Of a stretch of 64,000 nucleotides of DNA, positions 23,495-37,730 are shown piece by piece (the stretch's first letter is position 1; each line of letters begins with the position of its first letter). The DNA is from Coniella vitis. Its lineage: Eukaryota > Ascomycota > Sordariomycetes > Diaporthales > Schizoparmaceae. The stretch lies in NCBI GenBank assembly GCA_011317545.1, contig WUJK01000004.1:620001-684000 (forward strand), written 5' to 3'. The position numbers and the translations under genes are program-made. Below the pieces are notes generated by a model. That model had not been told where the DNA came from. It was given only the letters and a program-made list of their open reading frames with translations, and did no database searches.

Positions 23495-26400
23495 TTTTTA
23501 TAACTCTTATTTAGGACGGTTTATATATACCTCTTAGGTAATATTAAATATAATAATAACTCCTTAAACTCCTACCCTATTTACCTTAGGAGAAGAATAT
23601 CGCTAGGTTATAACTTAAGAAGATATAATATACTAATTAATCGAACTTACCTAATAACTTATTATATTCTAGTAGAACTAAGAGTAGTAGAATCGTATTA
23701 TCCGTAGGTAGGCTTAATAGCTCGAATAATACTAAGCTATAGCTATTATACCCCTAACGCCTATTATTTAAAATACCGGTAACGGCTATAAGATAGATAA
23801 ACCTATTATATATAATAGTAATTAAAAAACGCTTTAAGGGTTCCTTACCTATTATAAGATATACTTCCTATATAATATAGCTTAATTCTCTATTAAACCC
23901 GATAAAGTTATCCTAACCGGTATAAAATTCGAAAAAGATATACTTATTTAGTATAAACCCTTACTTTATAATTATATTAAATACTTAGGTAACCTCGATT
24001 AATATAAGACGATTACTAAGAATATATTCGATTTATTCGTAGGATTCGAATATATCCTTAAGGAAATTTTTAGTAATCCTAACGAAGAATAAACTATAGT
24101 ATAATAACTTATAGAACTTAAGTAGAATAAGTCTACTTTAGCCTATACGGTTTACTTTAAGTAACTCTTAATATACCTCCCTTAGGAAGATAAGAACCTT
24201 ATAGAATACTATTATAGAGGATTTAAGGATAAGGTTAAGGACGAAATCTCTAAATAGGATTAGCTTAAAGACTTTACGATATTTAGTAATAATATTATCC
24301 GTATCGATAACTATCTCTATAAAAGATATATAGAGAAAAGTAAGAAAGGAGAAAGCTATATTATATAGAGGAATTATGCTAATATAAGATAGCGGATTTA
24401 ATAGATAACTAACCGTAGCTTTTAATAATAAGGTATAGTAGTTAATAGTATTATATATATAGGACTTATAAAGCTCGATATAGCTTAGCGTAAACCTATA
24501 AGTAAGGAATACTTTAACTATAGTAAGATAAGCTACTTTATATAAGAATACCGATAACCTAAGAAACCTAGAGAATTTAAGAAAGTCCCCGAAGGATAAT
24601 AAGCTAATATTATAATATATAAGACTACGGACTCTATTCCTAGCTAAAATTAGCTTTTAGAATAAGCGTCGGACGATTCCGATTATAAACTCCTTAACTA
24701 AACCTTCTATTATAAGGATAATTATATAATATACCTCTCGGTAAAGTAAGGCTTAGGATAGTTCCCTTAGAAACCTTATAAGGAATAATAAATTATAGTT
24801 ACTTAAAGAATACCCCTTTCTACGGATAACGGTTTATTCGAAAGATTAGTAATAGAGTAATAAGCCTAGCTTATTAGGGAATACCCCTATTAGTACGATA
24901 TAGAAGGGTACGAACTACCTAATAAAACGGATATCTTATAGAGTAATATTACGGAAATTATAGAATAATAGGAAACGCTTTATATTAGTTAGGATATTAA
25001 CGCTTAAATTATTAACGAAGAAATAAGCTTAGAATTAGAAAGCTTTACGGATAGAGATATCGATAAAGGAGATATATACTACCTTATCTATAATATTATA
25101 CTTAGAGAACTATTCCGAATAATATCTTATTAAGATAAAACCCCCCTTATATAGGAAGATATACGAATTAATTACCTCTACGAAAAATACTACTAGATCG
25201 TATAGTTTACCTATATTATATATAATTATAGATAATACTTTAAATATAAGGTAATTAATAAATAGTTCCCTATACGCGAGATAAGGTATAGTATTATCGC
25301 TTATAACGACGATAATAGCGATTATTATAAAGTACTTAGAATAAGGGGAAACTATACTAGTATTAGCCTTATATATAATACCCCCTACGAATATACTACG
25401 CGATAAGTAAAATAGTACTAATATATAATACCCTAGTATATACCTTACGTATAAGAAAAAGCGCTCGACTAGTATAGAATATACGGATAGAAGCGAAGAG
25501 AAAAGCGCGCAAAGCCTATATACGCGGAACCTATATACTATAGCTTCTATAAGAGCATAGACTATATAGAATATATAGTAGATAAAGTACGAATCTACTA
25601 TATTATTAAGAATAGCGAACCCGGAGTATAGACTCTATATACCGAAGAAGAAAATTAAGCGCGCTTATAGCGATAAGCTATAATATATATACGATACGGA
25701 ATATAATAAGCTAAGAACCTAATATAAATAATAGCCCTTAGAGTATAGTAAGAATAGTAGAACCTAAAAGGCAAGGATCGCTTATAAGGGATAATAAGCG
25801 ATTAGGACTTATAATAAAGCTTCTTTATACGATAGATAGCTCGATATATAAATATTTAAAAATCGTAATACGAATTAACGATAAATATTATATAATACTC
25901 CTAGATAGTAGAGTATAAGGAAACTTTATATCCCTAAGCGTTATTAATAGAGAACGGATACCTTAGAAGAAGAAGATAGAACCCTATAAACTTAGTATTA
26001 TAGAAGGTATAAAAATCGCTTATACCTAAGGTATTATCGATATAGAATTTAATTAATTATTAGTTATAATCTATAGATATATAATATTAATAAACTTCGA
26101 TATTATAGATATTATATAATATAAGCTGATTTTAGGTATTCTATAATTAAGAAAAGAAAATTCTCGAATCGATTAGACTAATAGCTATATTTTATAGGAT
26201 AAAGCGGATACCTAAGAAATAGTTATAATTAAAGGTATAGGATCGGATTTAATTATTAAGCGATACTTGGATAATAAGGGCTTAAACGAATTTATATATA
26301 CTTCTAAATCGAGAAGAGCTAAAACGATAGCTACCCTAGGATATAATAAACCTCGATAGCTTATAGAGAAGGATCTAGCGATAGTTAATACTTAATAGAA

Positions 26401-27644
26401 GAAGGGATATAGTAGATTAGGATATAATATAATAGGATTCTATAGATAGTAGGATATATTATTATAATAAGTTTAAGAAGGAACTAAGTATATATAACGA
26501 TATCTCCTTATAATAGTAACTATATAAAACGAAGATATATTTAAAGACCTCTCTAGTATATTAGAAGAGTATCGGAAGTTTATAAAACTATTTTAAGGAA
26601 AATTCGATAATAGCCTATTAGAATATAGCCTATATAACTATAAGATCCTACTTAAAGAAGGAGAATAACTAAAGTTCTTTCCTATCTATAGATTAGATAA
26701 GGATCAACTTAAAGTATTTAGAGAATATATTAATAGAAACCTTAAGAAAGGCTATATTAGACCCTTATATTTATTAGTAAGATACTTAATCCTATTTATA
26801 TTAAAGAAAAACGGTAAACTACGATTATATATTAACTATCGGTAATTTAACGATATTATAATTAAGAATCGGTACCCCTTACCTCTCTTTAAAGAATTTA
26901 GAGATAGATTTAGAGGAGCCTAATAATTTATAGCCCTCGACCTTAAAGAAGGATATACGTATATTTATATTAAACCTAGAGAAGAATAGAAAATAGCGTT
27001 TAGAATATACTACGGATATTTCGAATATCTTATTATACTATTCGGATTTACTAACGCCCCTATATTATTCTAGGAAATAATAAACTTTATCTTATATAAA
27101 TACCTCGATTATTTTATAATCGCTTACCTAGACGATATCCTTATTTACTTAAAGATATTCGAGGAATATTAGAAGTATATTACGATAATCCTAAAAATCC
27201 TCTAAGATAATAAGATTTTAGTAGAACCTATTAAATATAACTAGAATACTTAAGAAATTAACTACTTTAGATATACTATTATATTAAGGTATATACGAAT
27301 ATAGAAAGATAAAGTATAAGTAGTTAGGGATTAGCCTATACCTTAGAACGTTAAGGATATTAAAGCCTTCTTAGGTTATACTAACTTCTACCGATAATTT
27401 ATTAAGAATTATAATAGTATTATAGTATTATTTATAGAACTTACGAAAAAGGATATTACCTTTAATTAGAATAAATAGATATAGAAAACCTTTAGTATAA
27501 TTAAGGATATAGTTATATTAGAACTAATCCTAATCGAAGTAGACTAAGATAAAGTTTTCGAGATCGAGATAAATATATTAGATTATATATTCGGTAGATA
27601 ATTCGGATAATAAGATAATAAAGGATAATTACGGATAGTTAGCA

Positions 27645-28124
27645 TGTTATGACCCACGAACATGCAGGTCATAGGAATAGGCTAGCGTAACTATATGCCA
27701 GCAAATCGGAACCTTAACGGACCGATGGGGATCTCTTATGTAAGAATACAGAACGGTATAATCAGGGTTAGGATTGGATTACCTTAATAACTAAGATAGT
27801 TGGAGCGATAGTAATCCAAATAATCTAAATAAGCTAACGCTCCTATTGCTCCCGGTAATCTAAGGATTTATACTTATTATAGATAGGAAATAATAGAAGG
27901 ATATAAGGATAGGAGTTTACGGCTTAATATTAGCTAGTTTCCTTATAGTCTTTAGTTGTAAATCTAAGTATTATTTTATATAATAGGGTAATCCCTCTTA
28001 ATTACTTATAATACTTAATATTGCTCGATAACGTACGAAGACTTAAAGGTAATACTTCCCCATCCTACTAATATACAACTTATAGGTACTTCTAGAATTA
28101 GGGATTTAGGTAAGGATTATTATA
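27645..28124 (+). repeat. left LTR of Gypsy B
   Basis: 480 bp. The first ~60 bp is not RIP-mutated; the 3' part is. Confidence 0.93.
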
Positions 28125-31100
28125 TTTTTATAACTCTTATTTAGGACGGTCTATATATACCTCTTAGGTAATATTAAGTATAGTAATAACTCCTTAAACT
28201 CCTACCCCGTCTACCTTAGGAAAAGGATATCGCTAGGTTATAACTTAGGAAGATATAATACGCTAATTAATCGAACTTACCTAATAACTCGTTATACTCC
28301 GGCAGAACTAGGAATAGTAGAATCGTATTATCTATAGGTAGGCCTAATAGCTCGAATAATACTAAGCTATAGCCGCTATATCCCTAGCGCCTATTATTTA
28401 AAACACCGGTAATAGCTATAAGATAGATAAACCTACTATATACGACGGTAACTAGAAGACGCTTTAAGGGTTCCTTACCTATTATAAGGCGTACTTCCTA
28501 TATAATATAGTATAATTTACTACCGAACCCGATAAAGTTATCCTAGCCGGTATACGACTCGAAAAGGACGTATTTATCTAGTACGAACCCTTACTTCGTA
28601 ACTATATTAAATATCTAAGCAACTTCGATTAACGTAAAACGACTACTAAGAATATATTCGATTTATTCGCAGGATTCGAACGTATCCTTAAGGAAATATT
28701 TAGCGACCTTAACGAAGAACGGACTATAGCGTAGCAACTTATAGAATTTAAATAGAATAAGTCTGCTTTAGCCTATATAGTTTACTTTAAGTAACTCTTA
28801 GTACGCCTCCCTTAGGAAGATAAAAACCTTATAGAATACTACTATAGAGGACTTAAGGATAAGGTTAAGGACGAAATCTTTAAGCAGGATTAGCCTAAAG
28901 ACTTTATAATATTTAGTAATAACGCTATCCGTATCGATAACCGTCTCTATAAAAGATATATAGAGAAAAGCAAGAAAGGAGGAAGCTATACTATATAGAG
29001 GAATTACGCTAATATAGGACGACGGATTTAATAGATAACTAACCGTAGCTTCTAGTAACGAGGTATAGCAGTTAGCGGCACTATATACGTAGGACCTATA
29101 GAGCTTAACGCAGCTTAGCGTAAACCTATAAGTAAGGAATGCTTTAACTATAGTAAGATAGGCTACTTCGTACGAGAATACCGATAACCTAAGAAACCCA
29201 GAGAATTTAAGAAAGTCCCCGAAGGACGATAAGCTAATATTATAATACGCGAGACTACGGACTCCCCTCCTAGCTAGAATTAGCTTCTAGAGTAAGTATC
29301 GGATAACTCCGATTATAGACTCCTTAACTAGACCTTCTATTATAAGGATAATTATATAATATACCTCTCGGCAAAGTAAGGCTTAGGATAGTTCCCTTAG
29401 AAACCTTATAAGGAACGATAAATTATAGTTACCTAAAAAATACCCCTCTCTATAAATAACGGTCTATTTAAAAGATTAGTAATAGAGTAGTAAGCCTAGC
29501 TTATTAGGGAATACCCCTACTAACGCGATATAGAAGGGTACGAACTACCTAATAAAACGAATATCTCGTAGAGCAATATTATAGAAATTATAGAATAATA
29601 GGAAACGCTCTATATTAGTTAGAGTACTAATACCTAAACTATTAACGAAGAAACGAGCTTAGAACTAGAAAGCTCTATAAACGAAGATACTAATAAAGGA
29701 GATATATACTACCTTATCTACGGTATTATACTTAGAGAACTATTCCGAATAATATCTTATTAAGACGAAACCCCCTTTATATAGGAAGACGCGCGAATTA
29801 ATTATCTCTACGAAAAGTACTATTAGATTATATAGTTTACCTATATTATATATAATTATAGATAATACTTTAAACATAAGGTAACCAACGAATAGTTCCC
29901 TACGCGCAAGATAGGGCATAGTATTATCGCCTATAACGACGATAATAGCGACTATTATAAAGTACTTAAAATAAGGGGAAACTACGCTAGTATTAGCCTT
30001 ATATATAATACCCCCTATGAATATACTACGCGATAAGTAAAATAGTACTAATATACGATACCCTAGTATGTACCTTACGCGTAAGAAAAAGCGCTCGACT
30101 AGTATAAAATACGCGAATAGAAATAAAGGGAAAAGCTCGTAAAGCCCACGTACGTAGAACCTACGTACTATAGCTTCTATAAGCGCGCCGACTACGCAGA
30201 ATACCTAGCGGATAAAGCGTATACCTACTATAACCTTAAGGATAGTTAGCCCGGAGTATAGACTCCGTATACCGAAGAAGAAAATCAAGTACGCCTATAG
30301 CGATAGGCTGTAGTATGTATATAATACGGAATATAATAAGCTAAGAACCTAATATAGATAATAGCTCTCTAAGTATAATAAGAATAGCAAAACCTAAAAG
30401 GCAAGGATCGCCTATAAGGGATAATAAGCGATTAAGACTTACGGCAAAGTCCCTCTATACGATAGATAACTCGACGTATAAATATTTAAAAATCGCAGTA
30501 CGAATCAATAACAAATACTATATAGCACTCCTAGATAGCAGAGTATAAGGAAACTTTATATCCCTAAGCGTTATTAATAGAGAGCGGATACCTTAGAAGA
30601 AGAAGATAGAACCCTATAGACTTAGTACCGTAGAAGGTATAGAAGTCGCTTACGGCTAAGGTATTATCGATATAGAATCTAATTAATTACTAGTTACGAT
30701 CTACGGACGTATAACGCTAATAAACTTCGATATTACGGATACCGTATAATACGAGCTGATTTTAGGTATACTATAGTTAAGAAAGGAAAATCCTCGAATC
30801 GATTAGACTAATAGCTATATTTTATAGGATAAAGCGGATACCTAAGAAGCGGTTATAATTAAAGGCGTAGGATCGGATTTAGTTACTAAGCGATACCTAG
30901 ATAGTAGGGGCTTAAACGAATTTATATATACCTCTAAATCGAGAAGAGCTAAGACGATAGCTACCCTAGGATATAATAAACCTCGATAGCTTATAGAGAA
31001 GGATCTAGCGATAGTTAGTACCTAATAGAAAAAGGGATACGGTAGATTAGGATATAATATAATAGGATTCTATAGATAGCAGGATATATTATCGCGATAA

Positions 31101-33971
31101 GTTTAAGAAGGAACTAAGCATATATAACGATATCTCCTTATAATAGTAACTATATAAGACGAAGATACGTTTAGAAACCTCTCCGGTATATTAGAAGAGT
31201 ATCGGAAGTTTATAAAACTATTCCAAGGAAAATTCGATAATAGCCTATTAGAGTATAGCCTATATAACTATAAGATCCTACTTAAAGAAGGAGAATAACT
31301 AAAGTTCTTTCCTATCTACGGATTAGATAAGGATAAACTTAAAGTACTTAGAGAATATATCGACGAAAACCTTAAGAAAGGCTATATTAGACCCTCCTAT
31401 TTACTAGTAGGATACCTAATCCTATTTATACTAAAGAAAAATAGCAAACTATAATTATACGTTAACTATCGGCAACTTAACGATATTATAATTAAGAATC
31501 GGTACCCCTTACCTCTCTTTAAAGAACTTAGAGATAGATTTAGAGGAGCTTAATAGTTTATAGCCCTTAACCTTAAAGAAGGATATACGTATATTCGTAT
31601 TAAACCCGGAGAAGAATAGAAAATAGCGTTTAGAATACGCTACGGATATTTCGAATATCTTATTATACTATTCGGACTTACTAACGCCCCTATATTATTC
31701 TAGGAAATAATAAACTTTATCTTATATAAATACCTCGACTATTTTATAATCGCTTACCTAGACGATATCCTTATTTATTTAAAAATATTCGAGGAATACT
31801 AGAAATATATTATAATAATCCTATAAATCCTCTAAGATAATAAGATTTTAATAGAACCTACTAAATATAACTGGAATACTTAAGAAATTAACTACCTTAG
31901 ATATACTATTATACTAGGGTATATACGAATATAGAAAGATAAAGTATAGGCAGTTAGGGATTAGCCTATACCTTAGAACGTTAAGGATATTAGAGCCTTC
32001 TTAGGCTATACTAACTTCTACCGATAATTTATTAAGAACTATAGTAGTATTATAGTACTATTTACGGAACTTACGAAAAAGGGTATTACCTTTAACTGGA
32101 ACGAATAGGTATAGAAAGCCTTTAATATAATTAAGGACGCCGTTATATTAGAACTAATCCTAGTCGAAGTAGATTAAGATAAAGTTTTCGAGATCGAAAT
32201 AAACGTATTAGATTATATACTCGGTAGATAACTCGGATAACGAGATAATAAAGGACGATTATAGATAGTTAGTAACTTTAGTAAGAAGCTAAACGGACTA
32301 GAACTTAACTATAAAACGCCCGATTAAGAACTTATAGTAATAGTAGAAGCCTTTAGGGAATAGCGATACTACCTTATCGGCGTAAAATAATAAATTCTTA
32401 TATATACGGATTATAAGAACCTTTAGGTATTTACCTTAATAAAGCAGCTTAATAAACGATAAGTTAGATAGTACGAATTTCTATTAGAATTCGACTTTAA
32501 GATTATCTACCGTAAAGGTAAAGAAAACGAACGAGTAGACGCTTTTAGCAGACGGTTAGACTATAAGGATAGCAATAGCAAAGACTAAGATATTATAGCA
32601 ATCTTTAAGGAAGATTCGGAAGGCAACCTTATTATACTATCTATTACTAAGGAACTTAATATAATACTATATATTAAAGGAGAAATACCTAACCTCGATA
32701 ACCTAATAATATTAGAATAAAACGACTTTATCAGAAGCATCTATAGCGTACTAGTATATAGATACTAAGGAATTAGAGCAACCTATAAAAGGATTTAACG
32801 TTATTAGAATCTACTAAACCTTAAGAAGCGAGTTATAGATATCGTTAATAACTACGATATATACAAACGAAATAAGATAGAACGATATAAACCTTACGGA
32901 CTATTATAACCTCTACTAGTACCTATAACTATTTAGTCCTCTATTAGTCTAGACTTTATTACTAAGCTACCCCTTTTACGAGAACCCTTAACTAAAGTAT
33001 AGTATAATAGTATCTTAGTAGTAGTTTATAGATTAAGCAAGTATATATACTTCCTACTATATAAAGAAAGTAATACTATAGAAGAACTCGTATATATATT
33101 CCTCCGTATTATTATCGCTAACTACGGAATACCTTAGGAAATTATATTAGATAGAGATAGAAAATTTATATCGAAATTCTGGATCTTACTTACTAAATAC
33201 CTCGGAACGATACAACGTATATCTACGGCATTTTATCCTTAGATAGACGGATAAATAGAACGTACTAACCAGATTATAGAACAGTATCTATAATACTACG
33301 TTAACTACGAATAAGATAATTAGGTCGAACTTTTACTAACCGCGCAGTTCGCTTATAATAGTATAGATATAACGAGTATAGGAAAATCACTATTCTTCCT
33401 ACTCTACGGATATAACCCTACGGTATACTATAAAATACTATTAGGTGGAAACGTAGAAATAGCAGACTAATACGCTAGAAGAATTAAGTAATTATACGAA
33501 GATACTCGACGTATACTTTAGGATGTTAAAGAATAAATAACGAAATACGCTAATTAGAAAAGGATTAAGGGACTAATCCTATAAAAGGGAGATAAAGTCT
33601 ACCTTAACCGTAAAAATATTAAAACTACTAGACCTAGCGATAAACTCGACTATAAAAAACTCGGACCTTATAAAATTGCACGATAAATTTCACTAGTTAA
33701 CTATAAATTGGAAATCCCATATATACGCCTACACCTAGTCTTTCACATTTTACTCCTCGAACCAGCACTAGTAGACGCAGAACTCTTATACGATATAGAT
33801 ATTATCGAACCAGAATAAGCATAATACGAAGTTAAATAAATTCTCGACTTACGTAAACGCGGACGCGGAAAATAATACCTTATTAAATAGAAAGGATACG
33901 ATAACTTAGAAAACACTTAGGAACCCCTAAAGAATATCTATAAAAATCTAATTAAAGAATACGAAAATTAG
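28125..33971 (+). pseudogene. Gypsy B gag-pol with chromodomain, RIP-destroyed
   Basis: Gag-to-integrase domains can be followed in order through TAA/TAG stops. There is a CCHC zinc knuckle at 29140-29180 with two ligands lost by G-to-A/C-to-T (Cys to Tyr, His to Tyr), and an aspartic protease LLDS-x-x-x-GNFIS near 30530. The RT site YLDD is intact at 31755-31766 and RNase H ends with VDAFSRRLD near 32535. An integrase of the ERTNQIIEQYL type lies near 33260, and a chromodomain (KRGRGKQYLIKWKGYDNSEN with one stop) ends at TAG 33969-33971. The chromodomain normally targets integration to heterochromatin, which fits the nesting. Not functional. Confidence 0.85.
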
Positions 33972-34094
33972 AGTTATAAACTACTAATAGCAGAAGATCC
34001 TAAGCCGAAGAAATTAGACGCGGATAAGTCCGTAGACTCTAGGAAGGTATTAAAGTCTATTACCTTAAAACTATTAATCTCCTATAATTCGGTA

Positions 34095-34588
34095 GCAGCT
34101 TTAGATTCCGCGGAGATAGCTATATTTACGCTAGATTCGGCTTCCTACTCCTCCTAAGTATTAAGCGACTCTAACCCCGTATTTACTAACTTCGTACTCC
34201 TCTTTACTAGAGACTTACGCTAAACGCGAAGACGCTCTAAGCGAGAAAGCGCCTCCCCCGCCTTACGATAAGCCTTACGAAGCTCCTTACGCGTATTAGC
34301 CTCCTATGCACGAAGCTTTTTCTCCTCCGATAAAATACGAGAAACTATATAGAGTTAGCATACTAATAAGGAAAATCATTATAGCTAGAACTTACGGGCA
34401 TTTATAGGAATACTATTCCTATTATATCGTTTTCCTCGTTTTACGTACGTAGAATAACGCGAAATACCATCCATTATACGGCATAACCACCCTTTAGAAG
34501 CATAGAGAGAACAAGGCATTATCTCAAAACCAAAAGTTTCGATAGAAAGATAAAGACGGTTACGTTGCTCGGTTTTCTTCGAACGAGA
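34095..34588 (-). pseudogene. antisense accessory ORF of Gypsy B
   Basis: Minus-strand frame between the chromodomain and the right LTR. It begins SRSKKTEQRNRLYLS, then has a Cys-containing stretch (LCRIMDGISRYSTYVKRGKR) recalling Cys-cluster proteins often found beside fungal Gypsy elements, then a charged coiled coil (RKELRKAYRKAGEALSRLER). Interrupted mainly by TAG/TAA. Locally it keeps more CpA/TpG than neighbouring pol. Former coding role is inferred. Confidence 0.55.
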
Positions 34589-34710
34589 TTTCTGGATACC
34601 CGCAGATATAACGAATTAGGAAGGCATAATCCGAAGTAAGAATATTAGGCAGGACTACTTACGGAAATACTATAGGTCTTTAGGGATAAAGACCGATAGA
34701 AGGGAGATAA

Positions 34711-35190
34711 TATTATAACCTACGAATATATAGGTTATAGGAATAAGCTAGCGCAACTATATACTAGTAAATCGGAACCTTAACGGACCGATGGGGATCT
34801 CTTATATAAGAATATAGAACGGTATAATTAGGGTTAGGGTTAGATTACCTTAATAACTAAAACAGTTAGAGCGATAGTAATCCAAATAATCCAAATAAGC
34901 TAACGCTCCTATCGCTCCCGGTAATCCAAGGATCTATACTTACTATAGATAGGAAATAATAGAAGGATATAAGGATAGGAGTTTACGGCTTAATATTAGC
35001 TAGTTTCCTTATAGTCTTTAGTTATAAATCTAAGTATTATTTTATATAATAGGGTAATCCCTCTTGATTACTTATGATACTTGATATTGCTCGACAACGT
35101 ACGAAGACTTAAAGGTAATACTTCCCCATCCTACTAATATACAACTCACAGGTACTTCCAGAATCAGGGATTCAGGCAAGGATCATTACA
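34711..35190 (+). repeat. right LTR of Gypsy B
   Basis: 480 bp. The last ~130 bp is not RIP-mutated, the first part is. Contains TTAGGGTTAGGGTTAG at 34828-34843. Confidence 0.93.
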
Positions 35191-35936
35191 TAGCAACTTT
35201 AATAAGAAGCTAAACGGATTAGAACTTAACTATAGAACGCTTAATTAAGAACTTATAGTAATAGTAAAAGCCTTTAGGGAATAGCGATACTACCTTATCG
35301 GCGTAAAATAATAAATTGTTATATATACGGATTATAAGAACCTTTAGGTATTTACCTTAATAAAGTAGTTTAATAAACGATAAGTTAGATAATACGAATT
35401 TCTATTAGAATTCGACTTTAAGATTATTTATTATAAAGGTAAAGAAAACGAATAAATAAATACTCTTAGTAAACGGTTAGATTATAAGGACGGTAATAGT
35501 AAAGACTAAGATATTATAATAATCTTTAAGGAAGATTCGGAAGGTAACCTTATTATATTATCTATTATTAAGGAACTTAATATAATACTATATATTAAAG
35601 GAGAAATACCTAACCTCGATAGCCTAATAATATTAGAATAAAACGACTTTATTAGAAGTATCTATAGCATACTAATATATAAATATTAAGGAATTAAAAT
35701 AACCTATAAAAGGATTTAACGTTATTAGAATCTACTAAACCTTAAGAAACGAGTTATAGATATCGTTAATAACTGCGATATATATAAACGGAATAAGATA
35801 GAACGATATAAACCTTACGGATTATTATAACCTCTACTAATACCTATAACTATTTAGTTATCTATTAGTTTAAACTTTATTATTAAGCTATCCCTTTTAC
35901 GAGAACCTTTAACTTAGGTATAATACGATAGTATCT

Positions 35937-36406
35937 TGTTATAACCTATAAATATGCAGGTTACAGGAATAGGCCAGCGCAACTATATGCCAGCAAATCG
36001 GAACCTTAACAGACCGATAGGGATCTCTTATATAAGGATATCTGGATACTTATAATGATATAATTAGGGTTAGGGTCCTGATGGTTATACGATCGATAGA
36101 ATCGATATCGACTATATCGACTAGCATACTATAGATCGATAGGATCGATATCGACTATATCGATTTACTAAGATAATAGAAGGATATAAGGATAGGAGTT
36201 TATAGTTTAATATTAGATAGTTTCCTTATAGTCTTTAGTTATAAATCTAAGTATTATTTTATATAATAGGGTAATCCCTCTTAATTACTTATAATACTTA
36301 ATATTGCTCGATAATATACGAAGACTTAAAAGTAATACTTCCCTACCTACTAATATACAACTTATAGGTACTTCCAGAATCAGGGATTCAGGCAAGGATT
36401 ATTATA
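35937..36406 (+). repeat. solo Gypsy LTR C, nested in A
   Basis: 470 bp. It begins TGTTATAACC and ends GGATTATTATA, with TSD TATCT (35932-35936 and 36407-36411) and no internal element. It is therefore the product of LTR-LTR recombination. Its centre holds two 30-bp near-identical repeats (36091-36120, 36134-36163) rich in ATCGAT. Confidence 0.93.
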
Positions 36407-37117
36407 TATCTTAATAGTAGTTTATAGACTAAGCAAGTATATATACTTCCTACTATATAAGGAAAGTAGTATTATAGAAGAACTCGTATATATATTCCTC
36501 CGTATTATTATCGCTAACTACGGAATACCTTAGGAAATTATATTAGATAGAGATAGAAAATTTATATCGAAATTCTGGATCTTACTTACTAAATACCTCG
36601 GAATAATATAATATATATCTATAGTATTTTATCCTTAGATAAACGGATAAACGGAATATACTAACCAGATTATAGAATAATATCTATAATACTATGTTAA
36701 CTACGAATAAGATAATTAGGTCGAACTTTTACTAACTATATAGTTCGCTTATAATAGTATAGATACGATAAGTATAGGAAAATCACTATTCTTCCTACTT
36801 TATAAATATAACCCTATAGTATACTACGAAATACTATTAGGTAGAAATATAGAAACGGTAGATTAATACGTTAAAAGAATTAAGTAATTATATAAAGATA
36901 CTCGATATATACTTTAGGATATTAAAGAATAAATAACGAAATATACTAATTAGAAAAGGATTAAGGGACTAATCCTATAAAAGGGAGATAAAATCTACCT
37001 TAACTATAAAAATATTCAAACTACTAAACCTAGCGATAAACTTAATTATAAAAAACTCGAACCTTATAAAATTATAGGATAGATTTTACTAATTAACTAT
37101 AAATTAGAAATCCTATA

Positions 37118-37602
37118 TATAATAATCCTTGCCTAAATCCCGGATTCTGGAAGTACCTATAAGTTATATATTAGTAGGTAGGGAAGTATTACCTTTAAGT
37201 CTTCGTATATTATCGAGCAATATTAAGTATTATAAGTAATTAAGAGGGATTACCCTATTATATAAAATAATACTTAGATTTATAACTAAAGACTATAAGG
37301 AAAACTATCTAATAGCTAGGAAATCTATCGTCCTTATATCCTTTCGTTATTCTATATTAAATTCCTTATTTAACCTTAGATTATTTGGATTATCTTATAA
37401 TCCTAATAATCCGACTCTATTAGATTATCTAATAATCTTAATAATCTATTCCTAATTAGTTCGTATAACCCTAACCCTAACTATATTATCCTATATAACC
37501 TAATTATATAAGAGATCCCTATCGGTTCGTTAAGGTTCCGATTTACTAGTATATAGTTACGCTAGCTTATTCCTATAACCTATATAACCGTAGGTTATAA
37601 TA
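37118..37602 (-). repeat. LTR of Gypsy D (3' LTR of the inverted element)
   Basis: 485 bp. It ends GGTTATAATA on the plus strand (complement of the LTR start). Its central segment is distinct from A, B and C, with several AATAATCC/GGATTATT-type motifs. Confidence 0.92.
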
Positions 37603-37730
37603 TTATCTCCCTTTTATCGGTCTTTATCCCTAAAGACCTACGGTATTTCCGTAAGTAATCCTACCTAATATTCTTACTTCGGATTATACCTTCCTAATTC
37701 GTTATATTATCGAGAATTAATAAAAATCGT

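Larger units (their letters stand above)
27645..35190 (+). mobile_element. Gypsy chromovirus B, nested in A
   Basis: 7546 bp with 480-bp LTRs (27645-28124, 34711-35190) and TSD TAGCA (27640-27644 and 35191-35195). The surrounding A sequence joins cleanly across it (GATAGTTAGCA then ACTTTAATAAG) and matches B's own interior near 32267. It is less RIP-mutated than A or E: its outer LTR edges are nearly pristine, starting TGTTATGACCCACGAACATG and ending in CAAGGATCATTACA. Confidence 0.95.
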
